Of a DNA stretch of 45,564 nt, positions 14,559 to 23,497 are shown piece by piece. The stretch is taken from NCBI GenBank assembly GCA_944377405.1, contig CALWES010000014.1, positions 1-45,564 of the forward strand, written 5' to 3'. The position numbers and the translations under genes were made by a program. The number at the start of each line of letters is the position of its first letter. Positions within the stretch are counted from its first letter, which is position 1. This DNA is from an uncultured Lachnospiraceae bacterium (lineage in GTDB: Bacteria > Bacillota > Clostridia > Lachnospirales > Lachnospiraceae). The notes under the pieces are model-generated. The model was not told the DNA's origin. It ran no database searches and saw only the letters and a list, made by a program, of their open reading frames with translations.

Positions 14559-15485
14559 ATGACAAAGGAACATACAAAAAAGAAAAACAGGGATGCGGCG
14601 GAAGCGGAGACCGCGGCGGAAAGAGCGGCGGAGACGGGACCGGAGAAGGGCCCCGGAAGGCTCTATATTTGCGCCACTCCCATCGGAAACCTGGGGGACA
14701 TGACTCCCAGGGTGGTGGAGACCTTAAAGGGTGTGGATCTCATCGCTGCGGAGGACACCAGGAATTCCATCCGCCTTCTGAACCATTTTGAGATCCGGAC
14801 CCCCATGACCAGCTACCATGAATACAACCGCTTTGACAAGGCGGATGAGCTGGTGCGGCAGATCCTGGAGGGAAAGGATGTAGCGGTGATCACAGACGCT
14901 GGGACCCCCTGCATCTCCGATCCGGGGGAGGTACTGGTACAGAAATGCTGCGAGGCGGGGATCGAAGTGACCTCCCTGCCGGGAGCCTCCGCCGTGATCA
15001 CGGCCCTGACTTTGTCCGGGCTTCCCACCAGACGCTTTGTGTTCGAGGGCTTCCTGCCCCCGGCAAAGAACAAAAAGGAACGGCAGGAGGTGCTGGAAGC
15101 TCTGCGGAACGAGACCAGGACCATGGTGCTGTACGAAGCGCCCCATCACCTTAAGGGGACCCTGGAGGAGCTTGAGGAGGTCCTTGGAGGAGACAGGAAG
15201 ATCAGTCTCTGCCGGGAGATGACAAAGCGCTATGAGGAGGTGGTCCGGACCACCCTTTCGGAGGCCCTTATGCTGGAGCCGAAGGGGGAATATGTGCTGG
15301 TGATCCAGGGCAGGAGCCGGGAGGCCCTCCTTAAGGAAAAGCAGGACAGCTTCCTTTCCATGACCGTAGAAGAGCACGTTGAAAAATACATGGAACAGGG
15401 AATGGATAAAAAAGAAGCAATGAAAGCCGCGGCAAAGGACCGGGGCGTTTCCAAGAGAGATATTTATCAGGCGCTTTCCAGATAG
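14559..15485 (+). CDS. rsmI: 16S rRNA (cytidine1402-2'-O)-methyltransferase
   Basis: 308 residues. Tetrapyrrole-methylase fold: LYICATPIGNLGDMTPR, AAEDTRNSIRLLNHF, TDAGTPCISDPGEVLV and LPGASAVITAL are RsmI signatures. It methylates the ribose of C1402 in the decoding site. Compared with most RsmI the N-terminus carries an extra ~35-residue Ala/Glu/Lys stretch before the conserved core; since the only good starts are here, I keep the long form, but a shorter start cannot be excluded. Confidence 0.93.
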   Translation: MTKEHTKKKNRDAAEAETAAERAAETGPEKGPGRLYICATPIGNLGDMTPRVVETLKGVDLIAAEDTRNSIRLLNHFEIRTPMTSYHEYNRFDKADELVRQILEGKDVAVITDAGTPCISDPGEVLVQKCCEAGIEVTSLPGASAVITALTLSGLPTRRFVFEGFLPPAKNKKERQEVLEALRNETRTMVLYEAPHHLKGTLEELEEVLGGDRKISLCREMTKRYEEVVRTTLSEALMLEPKGEYVLVIQGRSREALLKEKQDSFLSMTVEEHVEKYMEQGMDKKEAMKAAAKDRGVSKRDIYQALSR

Positions 15486-15521
15486 GAAGGCGTCTTTTCA
15501 GGAGAAAGGAGGAAACCGGGC

Positions 15522-17033
15522 ATGAAGGAAACATATGTGATCGCCCTGGATCAGGGGACCACCAGCTCCCGCTGCATTCTTTTTGACAAGAGCGGACGGG
15601 CCGTAAGCTCCGCCCAGAAGGAATTTCAGCAGATCTATCCGAAGCCGGGCTATGTGGAGCACGATCCTATGGAGATCTGGGCTTCTCAGTATTCCGTGAT
15701 GACGGAGGCTATGGCAAAGGTGGGGGCTTCCGCAGAGGAGATCGCCGCCATAGGGATCACGAATCAGAGGGAGACCACCATCGTATGGGACCGGGAAACG
15801 GGGAATCCGGTCTATAACGCCATCGTCTGGCAGTGCCGGAGGACGGCGGGGATGATCGACCGCCTGAAGGAGGAGGGGGCAGAGCCCCTTTTCCGGGAAC
15901 GGACAGGCCTGATTCCCGATGCCTACTTCTCCGCCACGAAGATCCGCTGGATCCTGGATCATGTGGAGGGAGCCCGGGAGAGGGCGGAGCAGGGAAAGCT
16001 CCTTTTCGGCACGGTGGACAGCTGGCTGATCTGGAAGCTTACCGGTGGAAAGGTCCATGTGACGGACTATACCAACGCTTCCCGAACCATGCTCTTTGAC
16101 ATTCACAGGCTCTGCTGGGATCAGGAGCTTCTGAAGTATTTCCAGATTCCGGCCTCCATGCTGCCGGAGGTAAAGGGCAGCAGCCAGCTTTACGGCTATA
16201 CGGCTCCGGAGCTTCTGGGAAGGGAGATCCCCATTGCGGGGGCGGCAGGAGACCAGCAGGCGGCCCTCTTCGGCCAGTGCTGCTTTGAGCCGGGAGAGGT
16301 GAAGAACACCTACGGAACAGGCTGCTTCCTGCTGATGAACACGGGAAATAAAAGCATCCGTTCCGAACACGGACTTCTGACCACCGTGGCGGCCTTTACC
16401 GGAGACCAACCGGAGTATGCCCTGGAGGGCAGCGTCTTTGTGGCGGGAGCGGCGGTGCAGTGGCTGCGGGATGAGCTCCACCTGGTGCACACGGCGGCGG
16501 AGACCGAGGAGTGCTGCCGCAGGGTGCCGGATACCCAGGGGGTTTACCTGGTACCTGCCTTTACGGGCCTGGGAGCCCCCCTCTGGAACCCCTATGCAAG
16601 GGGTATGATCACAGGGCTTACCCGGGGAGCGGGCAGGGATCACCTGGTCCGGGCAGTCATCGAATCCATGGCATATCAGGTGACGGATCTGATCCGGGCC
16701 ATGGAACAGGACGCGGGGATCCGCCTCAAGAGCCTGAAGGTGGACGGAGGGGCCAGTGCCAACCGCTTCCTGCTGCAGTTCCAGTCGGATATGCTGGGGG
16801 CAAATGTGCTGCGGCCGGCCTGCATCGAGACCACGGCCCTGGGAGCCGCCTATCTGGCGGGACTTGCAGTGGGCTACTGGAAGGATCGGGAGGACGTCCG
16901 GAGCAACTGGCGGCTTTCCGAGGAATTTTCTCCGAAAATGAGCGCCCTTGACAGAGAGACCTGTCTTAAGGGCTGGAGCAGGGCCCTTCGGGCGGCAGTG
17001 GCCTGGGCGGACCTGGAGGAAAAGAACAGTTAA
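15522..17033 (+). CDS. glpK: Glycerol kinase
   Basis: 503 residues, the standard size. Phosphorylates glycerol to glycerol 3-phosphate with ATP. FGGY-family motifs seen: [17 protein letters not shown] at the start, [14 protein letters not shown], and [13 protein letters not shown] plus [18 protein letters not shown] in the second half. AAAGGAGG precedes the ATG. No glpF or glpD beside it; it is embedded in a run of unrelated housekeeping genes. Confidence 0.96.
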   Translation: MKETYVIALDQGTTSSRCILFDKSGRAVSSAQKEFQQIYPKPGYVEHDPMEIWASQYSVMTEAMAKVGASAEEIAAIGITNQRETTIVWDRETGNPVYNAIVWQCRRTAGMIDRLKEEGAEPLFRERTGLIPDAYFSATKIRWILDHVEGARERAEQGKLLFGTVDSWLIWKLTGGKVHVTDYTNASRTMLFDIHRLCWDQELLKYFQIPASMLPEVKGSSQLYGYTAPELLGREIPIAGAAGDQQAALFGQCCFEPGEVKNTYGTGCFLLMNTGNKSIRSEHGLLTTVAAFTGDQPEYALEGSVFVAGAAVQWLRDELHLVHTAAETEECCRRVPDTQGVYLVPAFTGLGAPLWNPYARGMITGLTRGAGRDHLVRAVIESMAYQVTDLIRAMEQDAGIRLKSLKVDGGASANRFLLQFQSDMLGANVLRPACIETTALGAAYLAGLAVGYWKDREDVRSNWRLSEEFSPKMSALDRETCLKGWSRALRAAVAWADLEEKNS

Positions 17034-17080
17034 CAGACTGAAAATATAAACTTAAACCATAAGAAAAGAGGAAGAACAAC

Positions 17081-17554
17081 ATGTCTTTGGAAACAGCGAA
17101 GGAATATTTGAGAAGCTTTGGAATGGAGGGACGGGTACTGGAGTTTTCCCAGTCCAGCGCCACGGTGGCGGAGGCTGCCAGGGCTGCAGGAACGGAACCG
17201 GGCCGGATCGCAAAAACCATGTCTTTTTATGTGGGAGAGGAACCGGTGCTGATCCTTCTGGCAGGGGACGTGAAGGTGGACAACCATAAGTACAAGGAGC
17301 AGTTCCATACCAAGGCAAAGATGCTGCCCCCGGAGGATCTTCCGGAGGTGGTGGGACACGCCATGGGAGGCGTATGTCCCTTTGGCATAAAGCCCGGCGT
17401 CACCGTCTATCTGGACGAGTCCCTGAAGCGTTTCGAGACCGTGTTTCCGGCGGCGGGCAGCAGCAACAGCGCCATAGAGCTCAGCATCCCGGAGCTGGAG
17501 AAGGTATCCGGCGCCAGGGCCTGGGTGGACATCTCCAAACCTGTGGAGGCATAA
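17081..17554 (+). CDS. YbaK/EbsC-type aminoacyl-tRNA deacylase
   Basis: 157 residues, one complete YbaK domain. Such proteins hydrolyse mischarged tRNA, for example Cys-tRNA(Pro). Seen: a Lys in RIAKTMSF (the catalytic Lys region), KVDNHKYKEQF, and VGHAMGGVCPFG, the conserved GG.CPfG loop. Whether it acts on tRNA(Pro) specifically is not readable. Its stop lies 2 nt before the asparaginase ATG, so the two are co-transcribed. Confidence 0.88.
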   Translation: MSLETAKEYLRSFGMEGRVLEFSQSSATVAEAARAAGTEPGRIAKTMSFYVGEEPVLILLAGDVKVDNHKYKEQFHTKAKMLPPEDLPEVVGHAMGGVCPFGIKPGVTVYLDESLKRFETVFPAAGSSNSAIELSIPELEKVSGARAWVDISKPVEA

Positions 17555-17556
17555 GC

Positions 17557-18585
17557 ATGAAAAAGATCCTGTTGATCTGTACGGGAGGCACCATCGCCTC
17601 CAGAAAGACCGATGACGGCCTGACGCCCCAGATCTCCGCGGAGGATATCCTGTCCTATGTACCGGAGGCCCGCAGGGTCTGCCACATCGACGCCATCCAG
17701 GTCTGCAACATCGACTCCACCAATATGACCCCGGAGCACTGGAAGCTCCTGGTGGAGACGGTGGAGGCAAACTATGAGGACTACGACGGCTTTGTGATCT
17801 GCCACGGTACCGATACCATGGCCTACACTTCGGCAGCCCTGTCCTACATGATCCGGAACTCGGAAAAGCCCATCGTCATCACCGGAGCCCAGAAGCCCAT
17901 CGACATGGACACCACCGACGCCAGGACCAACCTTCTGGACAGCATCATCTATGCTGCGGACGAGGAGTCCCGGGACGTGGTGATCGTATTTGACGGAAAC
18001 GTCATTGCCGGGACCAGGGCGAAGAAGATGCGGGCCAAGAGCTACAACGCCTTTTTCAGCGTGAACTTTCCGGAGCTTGCGGTGATGCGGGACGGAAAGA
18101 TCATCCGCTACATCCCCCAGCCCCATTTTACGGAGCCCGTGACCTTTTACAAGGAGGTCAACGACAACGTGGTGGTGCTGAAGCTGATCCCCGGCAGCCG
18201 TCCGGAGATCCTGGAGTACCTTTTTAAAAACTATGACTGCATCATCATGGAGAGCTTCGGCGTGGGAGGGATCCCCGAGAGCCTTTTGAAGGAATTCTAT
18301 GCCCAGATGAAGAAATGGATCCAGAAGGGCAAGCTGGTGGTGATGGCCACCCAGGTGGTGAACGAGGGCAGCAACATGGAGGTCTACGAGGTGGGCCATA
18401 AGGTAAAGAAGGAGTTCAACCTCATTGAGGCCTATGACATGACCTTCGAAGCCACCGTCACGAAGATCATGCTGCTTCTGAGCCTGTATCATAACGATTA
18501 CCGGCGGATCCGGGAGGAGTTTTACCGCACCGTGAACTTTGATATCCTGTATACGGCAAAGCCAAAAGCCCCGGAGGAAAGCTGA
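17557..18585 (+). CDS. ansA: Type I (cytoplasmic) L-asparaginase
   Basis: 342 residues. Hydrolyses asparagine to aspartate and ammonia. Two catalytic signatures are present: ICTGGTIAS near the N-terminus (Thr12) and CHGTDTMAY (Thr85, Asp86). No signal peptide, which together with MKKILLICTGG points to the cytoplasmic type I enzyme. The ATG at 17557 follows GGAGG that overlaps the end of the preceding gene; the open frame reaching back to 17374 overlaps that gene and is not used. Confidence 0.94.
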   Translation: MKKILLICTGGTIASRKTDDGLTPQISAEDILSYVPEARRVCHIDAIQVCNIDSTNMTPEHWKLLVETVEANYEDYDGFVICHGTDTMAYTSAALSYMIRNSEKPIVITGAQKPIDMDTTDARTNLLDSIIYAADEESRDVVIVFDGNVIAGTRAKKMRAKSYNAFFSVNFPELAVMRDGKIIRYIPQPHFTEPVTFYKEVNDNVVVLKLIPGSRPEILEYLFKNYDCIIMESFGVGGIPESLLKEFYAQMKKWIQKGKLVVMATQVVNEGSNMEVYEVGHKVKKEFNLIEAYDMTFEATVTKIMLLLSLYHNDYRRIREEFYRTVNFDILYTAKPKAPEES

Positions 18586-18587
18586 GG

Positions 18588-19097
18588 ATGGAGACCATGG
18601 ACATGGAACGGACTGGAGACAGAAATGAAAAAGGACCCGGCACGGATTACCGGATCCTGGTAAACCGGGTGCGGATCCTGATGGAAAAACAGCGCTTTTA
18701 CGTAACGAACCTGGCAAATGCCTCGGCGGCCATCTGGGAGGCCCTGCCCCGGATCAACTGGGCGGGCTTTTACCTGCGGCTGGGGGATGAGCTTTGGCTG
18801 GGGCCCTTCCAGGGGAAGCCGGCCTGCACGAAGATCCCCTTTGGAAAGGGGGTCTGCGGCACCGCCGCAGAACAGGACCGGATCCAGCTGGTGCCGGATG
18901 TGGAGCAGTTTCCAGGGCATATCGCCTGTGACAGCGCTTCCCGCTCCGAGATCGTGATCCCCATCCATCAGAATGGAAGGGTGGTGGGAGTCCTGGATAT
19001 GGACAGCCCGGAAAAGGACCGCTTCAGTCCGGAGGACCGGGAGGGACTTTCCGCCCTGGTACGGGTCCTGGAGGAGACAACGGACTTCCCGGACTGA
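18588..19097 (+). CDS. Free methionine-(R)-sulfoxide reductase (GAF domain)
   Basis: 169 residues, a single GAF domain. The three Cys of the fRMsr/MsrC family are present (Cys80 in GKPAC, Cys90 in GKGVCG, Cys114 in HIACDS), so it should reduce free methionine-R-sulfoxide using thioredoxin rather than act as a signalling GAF. WAGFYL and RSEIVIPI are typical. Starts 2 nt after ansA. The first ~20 residues are not conserved, and the ATG at 18603 is an alternative start. Confidence 0.9.
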   Translation: METMDMERTGDRNEKGPGTDYRILVNRVRILMEKQRFYVTNLANASAAIWEALPRINWAGFYLRLGDELWLGPFQGKPACTKIPFGKGVCGTAAEQDRIQLVPDVEQFPGHIACDSASRSEIVIPIHQNGRVVGVLDMDSPEKDRFSPEDREGLSALVRVLEETTDFPD

Positions 19098-19110
19098 TCC
19101 CGGCGCTTCC

Positions 19111-19689
19111 TTAGCCCAGGGTATGGCTTGCAGGAGCGAAGCCGGAGCGCCGCAGGGCGTTCACCAGGGGCTTGTAAAGCACGAAGATGATCAGAGAATT
19201 GATGATCCCCTTGATGAGATTGAAGGGAATGATGGCGGGAACCAGCAGGGAAGCTACGGCAGCCCGGTCCGTCCCAAGGTAGATGGGGGTCAGGAGATAG
19301 TTCCACAGCACCATCACCAGGGTCATGCAGATAACGCCTGCCACAAGGCCCAGCTCAGCCCCCCGCTTGACATGCATCTTCCGGTAGATCAGGGAGGCCG
19401 TACCGGCAAAGGCCAGGGTAGCGATGACCTGCATCAGGAAGCCGATGATGCCGGTGTCGCTGACGGTGATCATTTCCAGAAAGGCTACGATGAGGGAGAT
19501 GATCAGGGCATAGGCAGGTCCGAAGAGGAAGCCGCCGATGCCGATGAACACGTCCTTGGGGTCGTAGGTCAGGAAGGGAGCCGCAGGGACGAGGTTCAGA
19601 TGGATCGCCACCATCGCCACATAGGAAACGGCGCAAAGCATGGCGACGGTAACGAGTCGTTTGGTTTTTTCACTTGTGTTCTGATTCAT
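19111..19689 (-). CDS. ribU: ECF transporter S component, riboflavin type (RibU)
   Basis: 192 residues with about six hydrophobic segments. The N-terminal half contains PAAPFLTYDPKDVFIGIGGFLFGP, the RibU pattern (P.a.FL.yDp.D.p..i.gf..GP). It would be the substrate-binding membrane subunit that takes up riboflavin together with the shared EcfA/EcfT module. The FMN riboswitch directly upstream confirms the substrate class. A good GGAGG lies before the ATG at 19689. Converges with the fRMsr gene at 19097. Confidence 0.93.
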   Translation of the reverse strand: MNQNTSEKTKRLVTVAMLCAVSYVAMVAIHLNLVPAAPFLTYDPKDVFIGIGGFLFGPAYALIISLIVAFLEMITVSDTGIIGFLMQVIATLAFAGTASLIYRKMHVKRGAELGLVAGVICMTLVMVLWNYLLTPIYLGTDRAAVASLLVPAIIPFNLIKGIINSLIIFVLYKPLVNALRRSGFAPASHTLG

Positions 19690-19716
19690 GGTAAAAGATC
19701 CTCCTGTAAGATAATG

Positions 19717-19750
19717 ATAAAAAACACCCGAAGAACGTCTTCGGGTGTTT
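19717..19750 (-). terminator. Terminator of the FMN riboswitch expression platform
   Basis: On the - strand a perfect 13-bp stem (19750-19738 with 19734-19722), 3-nt loop and T-run. It lies between the FMN aptamer and the ribU ribosome binding site, so FMN binding is expected to favour premature termination. Confidence 0.88.
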
Positions 19751-19796
19751 CCTTATATACAGAGTCCTATCCGGCCGGAGGGCCGGAACAGAAGCT

Positions 19797-19903
19797 GTCT
19801 TCTTTCATCCAGACTGTAACTGTTGGTTTTGGAATCGCACCAAATCATGCATAACGCGCGCGGACTGTACCGCCAATCGGGAATTTCACCCTGCCCTGAA
19901 GAC
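19797..19903 (-). ncRNA. FMN riboswitch (RFN element)
   Basis: Read on the - strand, the RFN core is clear: GUCUUC starts P1, followed by AGGGCAGGGUGAAAUUCCCG, a GGCGGU-type segment, GGUGCGAUUCC, CCAACAG and ACAGUCUGGAUGAAAG, closed by GAAGAC pairing perfectly with the start. This is a complete aptamer that senses flavin mononucleotide. It controls ribU through the terminator at 19717-19750. Confidence 0.96.
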
Positions 19904-20033
19904 CGATATTCAAATGTTTTTTACAGCATAGTCCTCTTTTTCCCATCTGTCAAGAGGAAATAAAAGGCGGGGCCGAAAGGGAAAGCGGACCCTTTCGTTA
20001 GGATAGCCTAATATTTAAGATTTTCGAAAAGAG

Positions 20034-20061
20034 TTGACATTCCCTTTAGAAAAGATATAAT
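20034..20061 (+). promoter_or_regulatory. Promoter of the fab operon
   Basis: TTGACA (20034-20039), 16-nt spacer, TATAAT (20056-20061): both hexamers match the consensus. Predicted transcript start about 20068, 53 nt before the fabH ATG. Confidence 0.88.
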
Positions 20062-20066
20062 ATTGC

Positions 20067-20111
20067 TTTGAATTTCGTAAAATTTTGAGATTCAAACTAT
20101 TTGAGGTTAAA
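20067..20111 (+). promoter_or_regulatory. FabT-type operator region (TTTGA boxes)
   Basis: A perfect inverted repeat TTTGA-GAT-TCAAA (20084-20096) fits the TTTGAnnnTCAAA pattern of FabT operators in streptococci. Degenerate copies start at 20067 (TTTGAATTTCGTAAA) and 20100 (TTTGAGGTTAAA), so TTTGA recurs every 16-17 nt. The cluster covers the start point and leader of the fabH transcript, where a repressor would block transcription. The fabT gene lies at the end of the same operon. Confidence 0.75.
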
Positions 20112-20120
20112 GGTAAATAC

Positions 20121-21119
20121 ATGGCACCCAGAATAATTGCTACCGGTTCTTATGTACCGGAGAAGATTGTGACAAATGATGACCTTTCAAAATGTATGGA
20201 CACCAGCGACGAGTGGATCCGCACCCGTACGGGGATCGCAGAACGGAGGATCGCTGAGGGAGAGGAGAAGACCAAGCTCCTTACCCTGATGAAGGGTGCT
20301 TCGGAGCAGGCCCTCCGGATGGCGGAGGAACGGTTTCCCGGAAGCTTCGGCAGGGAAGCGGTGGACCTGATCATTGCAGCCACCTGCACTCCGGACATGG
20401 CTTTTCCGGCCATGGCCTGCAGGCTTCAGGCAGCCCTGTCCATGGAAGGGACCGCGGCCTTTGATCTGAGCCTGGCCTGCACGGGCTTTGTGGCAGCCCT
20501 GAACACGGCGGACGCCTTCATCCAGAGCGGCCGGTATAAGACGGTCCTGGTGGTGGGCGGAGACGTGATGTCCCGTATGCTGGACTGGGAGGACCGGAAC
20601 ACGGCAGTGCTCTTCGGAGACGGGGCCGGTGCGGCGATCCTGAGCGGCGATCCTCGCTTTGGCGGCGAAGGAAGGGAAGACCGGGGCTTTGTGGACATGG
20701 TGATGCATGCCGACGGCACCGGGGAGGAAGCCCTTCATTGCCGGGCCATGTATTTTAATGAGAAGGAACCGGCCAAGGAGTATATGGACGGCCGCAGGGT
20801 TTTTGAGTTTGCGGTACGGAAGGTCCCGGAGGTGATCCGGGAGGTCCTGGACAAGGCGGGAAAGACCCCTGCAGACGTGAGTCTCTATGTGCTGCATCAG
20901 GCCAATTACCGGATCCTTGAATCCGTGGCAAAGCGCCTTTCCGAGCCCATGGAGAAGTTCCCCCATAACATTGCCCGCTATGGCAACACCACGGCAGGCA
21001 GCATCCCCATCCTTCTGGACGAGCTGTGCCGGGAAGGCCGGTTCAAGGAGGGCGATCTGATCTGCCTTGCAGGCTTCGGCGGGGGATTGAGCTACGGGGC
21101 AGCCCTTTTATATTGGTAA
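20121..21119 (+). CDS. fabH: 3-oxoacyl-ACP synthase III
   Basis: 332 residues. Starts fatty acid synthesis by condensing an acyl-CoA with malonyl-ACP. Catalytic Cys120 lies in DLSLACTGF; the His in LHQANYRI and the Asn in RYGNTTAGSIP complete the triad. The start at 20121 is preceded by AAAGGT; the open frame extending back to 20085 would run into the operator. First gene of the fab operon, behind a consensus promoter and FabT boxes. Confidence 0.95.
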   Translation: MAPRIIATGSYVPEKIVTNDDLSKCMDTSDEWIRTRTGIAERRIAEGEEKTKLLTLMKGASEQALRMAEERFPGSFGREAVDLIIAATCTPDMAFPAMACRLQAALSMEGTAAFDLSLACTGFVAALNTADAFIQSGRYKTVLVVGGDVMSRMLDWEDRNTAVLFGDGAGAAILSGDPRFGGEGREDRGFVDMVMHADGTGEEALHCRAMYFNEKEPAKEYMDGRRVFEFAVRKVPEVIREVLDKAGKTPADVSLYVLHQANYRILESVAKRLSEPMEKFPHNIARYGNTTAGSIPILLDELCREGRFKEGDLICLAGFGGGLSYGAALLYW

Positions 21120-21256
21120 ACTGCCCGAAAAAGGGGATAAAGGGTGTATACAAACCGGAAAATTCCTTTATAATATCATCGTAATGTTACACGCTGCGGG
21201 AGATCCCGCCGTGAACGACCATAAAAAATTTCATTTAGGAAAAGGAGAACAAAACC

Positions 21257-21490
21257 ATGTTAGAGAAGATGAAAGAAATGATTGCAGACCAGCTCGGCGT
21301 ATCCGCAGACGAGGTAACTGAGACCGCAAGCTTCAAGGATGATCTGGGAGCAGATTCCCTGGACCTTTTTGAGCTGGTATCCAGCCTTGAGGACGAGTAC
21401 GGCGTAGAGATCCCCACCGAGGATCTTGAGAAGATGAGCACCGTAGGAGATGTTATGGACTATCTCAAGGAGCACGGCGTAGAGGACTAA
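21257..21490 (+). CDS. acpP: Acyl carrier protein
   Basis: 77 residues, acidic. The phosphopantetheine attachment motif [10 protein letters not shown] has Ser34. Carries the growing acyl chain. AAAGGAG precedes the ATG. The 137-nt gap after fabH holds a TATAAT (21169-21174) with a poor -35 and a small CGGGAGATCCCG palindrome, so a secondary promoter is possible, as expected for a highly expressed protein. Confidence 0.96.
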   Translation: MLEKMKEMIADQLGVSADEVTETASFKDDLGADSLDLFELVSSLEDEYGVEIPTEDLEKMSTVGDVMDYLKEHGVED

Positions 21491-21524
21491 TCGATCCGCA
21501 GGATCCGGAAAGTGGGGAGAATGA

Positions 21525-22454
21525 ATGAAGACCAGAGTTACAGAATTACTTGGAATTGAATATCCGATCATCCAGGGCGGCATGGCCTGGGTGGCCGAAC
21601 AGCATCTGGCAGCAGCCGTATCCAATGCAGGAGGTCTGGGCCTGATCGGTGGTGCCAACGCTCCTGGAGAGGTGGTACGGGACATGATCAGAAAGTGCCG
21701 GGAACTGACGGACAAGCCCTTCGGCGTAAACGTTATGCTGATGAGCCCCTACGCACCTGACGTGGCAAAGGTCGTTGTGGAGGAAGGCGTCAAGATCGTC
21801 ACCACAGGGGCCGGAGATCCGGCAAAATACATGAATGAGTGGAAGGCAGCAGGCATCAAGGTCATTCCGGTGGTTGCTTCCGTGGCTCATGCAAAGCTGA
21901 TGCAGAAGGCAGGCGCCGACGCCGTCGTTGCGGAAGGAACGGAGAGCGGCGGACACATCGGAGAGGCTACCACCATGACTCTGGTCCCCCAGGTAGTGGA
22001 CGCAGTGGATATCCCCGTGATCGCAGCCGGCGGCATTGCCGACGGCAGAGGCATGGCAGCTGCCATGATGCTGGGTGCAGAGGGCGTTCAGATCGGCACC
22101 AGATTCGTAGCCTCCACGGAAGCGCAGGTGGATGAGGCCTATAAGAACAGGATCGTTAAGGCCAAGGACATCGACTCCGAGGTTACGGGAAGAAGCCATG
22201 GCCATCCTGTCAGATGCCTCAGAAACCAGATGACCCGGGAATATGTCCGTCTGGAAGCAGAGGGCAAGACCATGGAGGAGCTGGAGTACCTGACCCTGGG
22301 CTCCCTGCGGAAGGCCGTTCAGGAGGGCGACATCCAGAACGGAACCGTAATGGCAGGCCAGATCGCAGGAATGATCCACGACATCAGAAGCTGCAAAGAG
22401 ATCGTTGAGAGCATCAACAGCCAGTGTGAGGCCCTGCTTCACAAGAACTGGTAA
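21525..22454 (+). CDS. fabK: Enoyl-ACP reductase II (FMN-dependent)
   Basis: 309 residues. Reduces the trans-2-enoyl-ACP in the last step of each elongation cycle. It belongs to the nitronate monooxygenase/FabK TIM-barrel family: YPIIQGGMAWVA at the start, VAEGTESGGHIGE and VIAAGGIADGRGMAAAMMLGAEGVQIGTRF in the phosphate/FMN-binding half. No FabI is present in the operon, so this is probably the only enoyl reductase encoded here. Confidence 0.94.
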   Translation: MKTRVTELLGIEYPIIQGGMAWVAEQHLAAAVSNAGGLGLIGGANAPGEVVRDMIRKCRELTDKPFGVNVMLMSPYAPDVAKVVVEEGVKIVTTGAGDPAKYMNEWKAAGIKVIPVVASVAHAKLMQKAGADAVVAEGTESGGHIGEATTMTLVPQVVDAVDIPVIAAGGIADGRGMAAAMMLGAEGVQIGTRFVASTEAQVDEAYKNRIVKAKDIDSEVTGRSHGHPVRCLRNQMTREYVRLEAEGKTMEELEYLTLGSLRKAVQEGDIQNGTVMAGQIAGMIHDIRSCKEIVESINSQCEALLHKNW

Positions 22455-22464
22455 GGAGCGGCCT

Positions 22465-23418
22465 ATGTCAAAGATCGCATTTATCTACCCGGGACAGGGT
22501 GCACAGCACATGGGAATGGGAAAGGAATTCTTTGACGCCTTCGAAAGCGTCAGAACCCGTTTCGAAGAGTGCTCCGGACTCCTGGGCTATGACATGGCGG
22601 AGCTCTGCTTTACGGAGAACGACCGCCTGGACGATACACGCTATACCCAGCCCGCCATGGTGCTGGTGGAGCTTGCCCTGACGGAGGTGCTGATGCGGGA
22701 AAAGGGGATCCGGGCGGAGCTTTCCGCAGGACTTTCCCTGGGAGAATACGCAGCCATTTCCGAGGCAGGCATCTTCAGCTTCCAGGATGCAGTAAAGACC
22801 GTTGCCCTCAGGGGCAGACTGATGGCAGAGGCAGTCCCTGCAGGGGAAGGGGCCATGGCGGCAGTCCTTGGAGCCGACGTATCCCTGATCCAGGAGGTAC
22901 TTGAGCAGATAGAGGGCGCCTATATCGCCAACTACAACTGTCCGGGGCAGATCGTCATCACCGGCCATAAGAAAGCGGTGGAAACGGCCTGCGGAAAGCT
23001 TCAGGAGGCAGGCGCCAGAAAGTGCGTCCTGCTGAATGTATCGGGACCCTTCCATTCCCCTCTCCTTGCAGGAGCAGGAAAGGAACTGGGGGAGGCCCTT
23101 TCGGAGGTGGCCCTGGGGGAGGCGATCCACCCCTATGTGGCAAACGTAACGGCAGAGATCGTATCCGACACCGCCATGGTGAAGGAGCTTCTGGAACAGC
23201 AGGTATCATCCTCCGTCCGCTGGCAGCAGTCCGTTGAGAACATGCTGCAGGCAGGGATCGATACCTTCGTGGAGATCGGACCGGGGAAGACCCTGGCAGG
23301 CTTCATGAAAAAGATCTTAAAGGAATATGCAGGAAAGACCGGAGCAGATGTGAGCGGTATCAGGACCTTTACCGTGAACACACCGGAAGATATGGAGAAG
23401 CTGTGCGGTATCGAATGA
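22465..23418 (+). CDS. fabD: Malonyl-CoA:ACP transacylase
   Basis: 317 residues. Moves malonyl from CoA to ACP. Motifs: IAFIYPGQGAQHMGMG at the N-terminus, nucleophile Ser91 in AGLSLGEYAA, and FVEIGPGKTLAGF near the end. The residue before the Ser is Leu rather than His, as in other fabK-type operons. The start at 22465 has AAGGAG overlapping the stop of fabK; the longer frame is a readthrough. Confidence 0.95.
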   Translation: MSKIAFIYPGQGAQHMGMGKEFFDAFESVRTRFEECSGLLGYDMAELCFTENDRLDDTRYTQPAMVLVELALTEVLMREKGIRAELSAGLSLGEYAAISEAGIFSFQDAVKTVALRGRLMAEAVPAGEGAMAAVLGADVSLIQEVLEQIEGAYIANYNCPGQIVITGHKKAVETACGKLQEAGARKCVLLNVSGPFHSPLLAGAGKELGEALSEVALGEAIHPYVANVTAEIVSDTAMVKELLEQQVSSSVRWQQSVENMLQAGIDTFVEIGPGKTLAGFMKKILKEYAGKTGADVSGIRTFTVNTPEDMEKLCGIE

Positions 23419-23497
23419 TCCGCACAGCTATTAAAGAGGAAAAGCCGCAGGCAGAGGGGCCGGAAAGGCCCTGCTTCCGGCGGAAAAGAGGTGGAAC

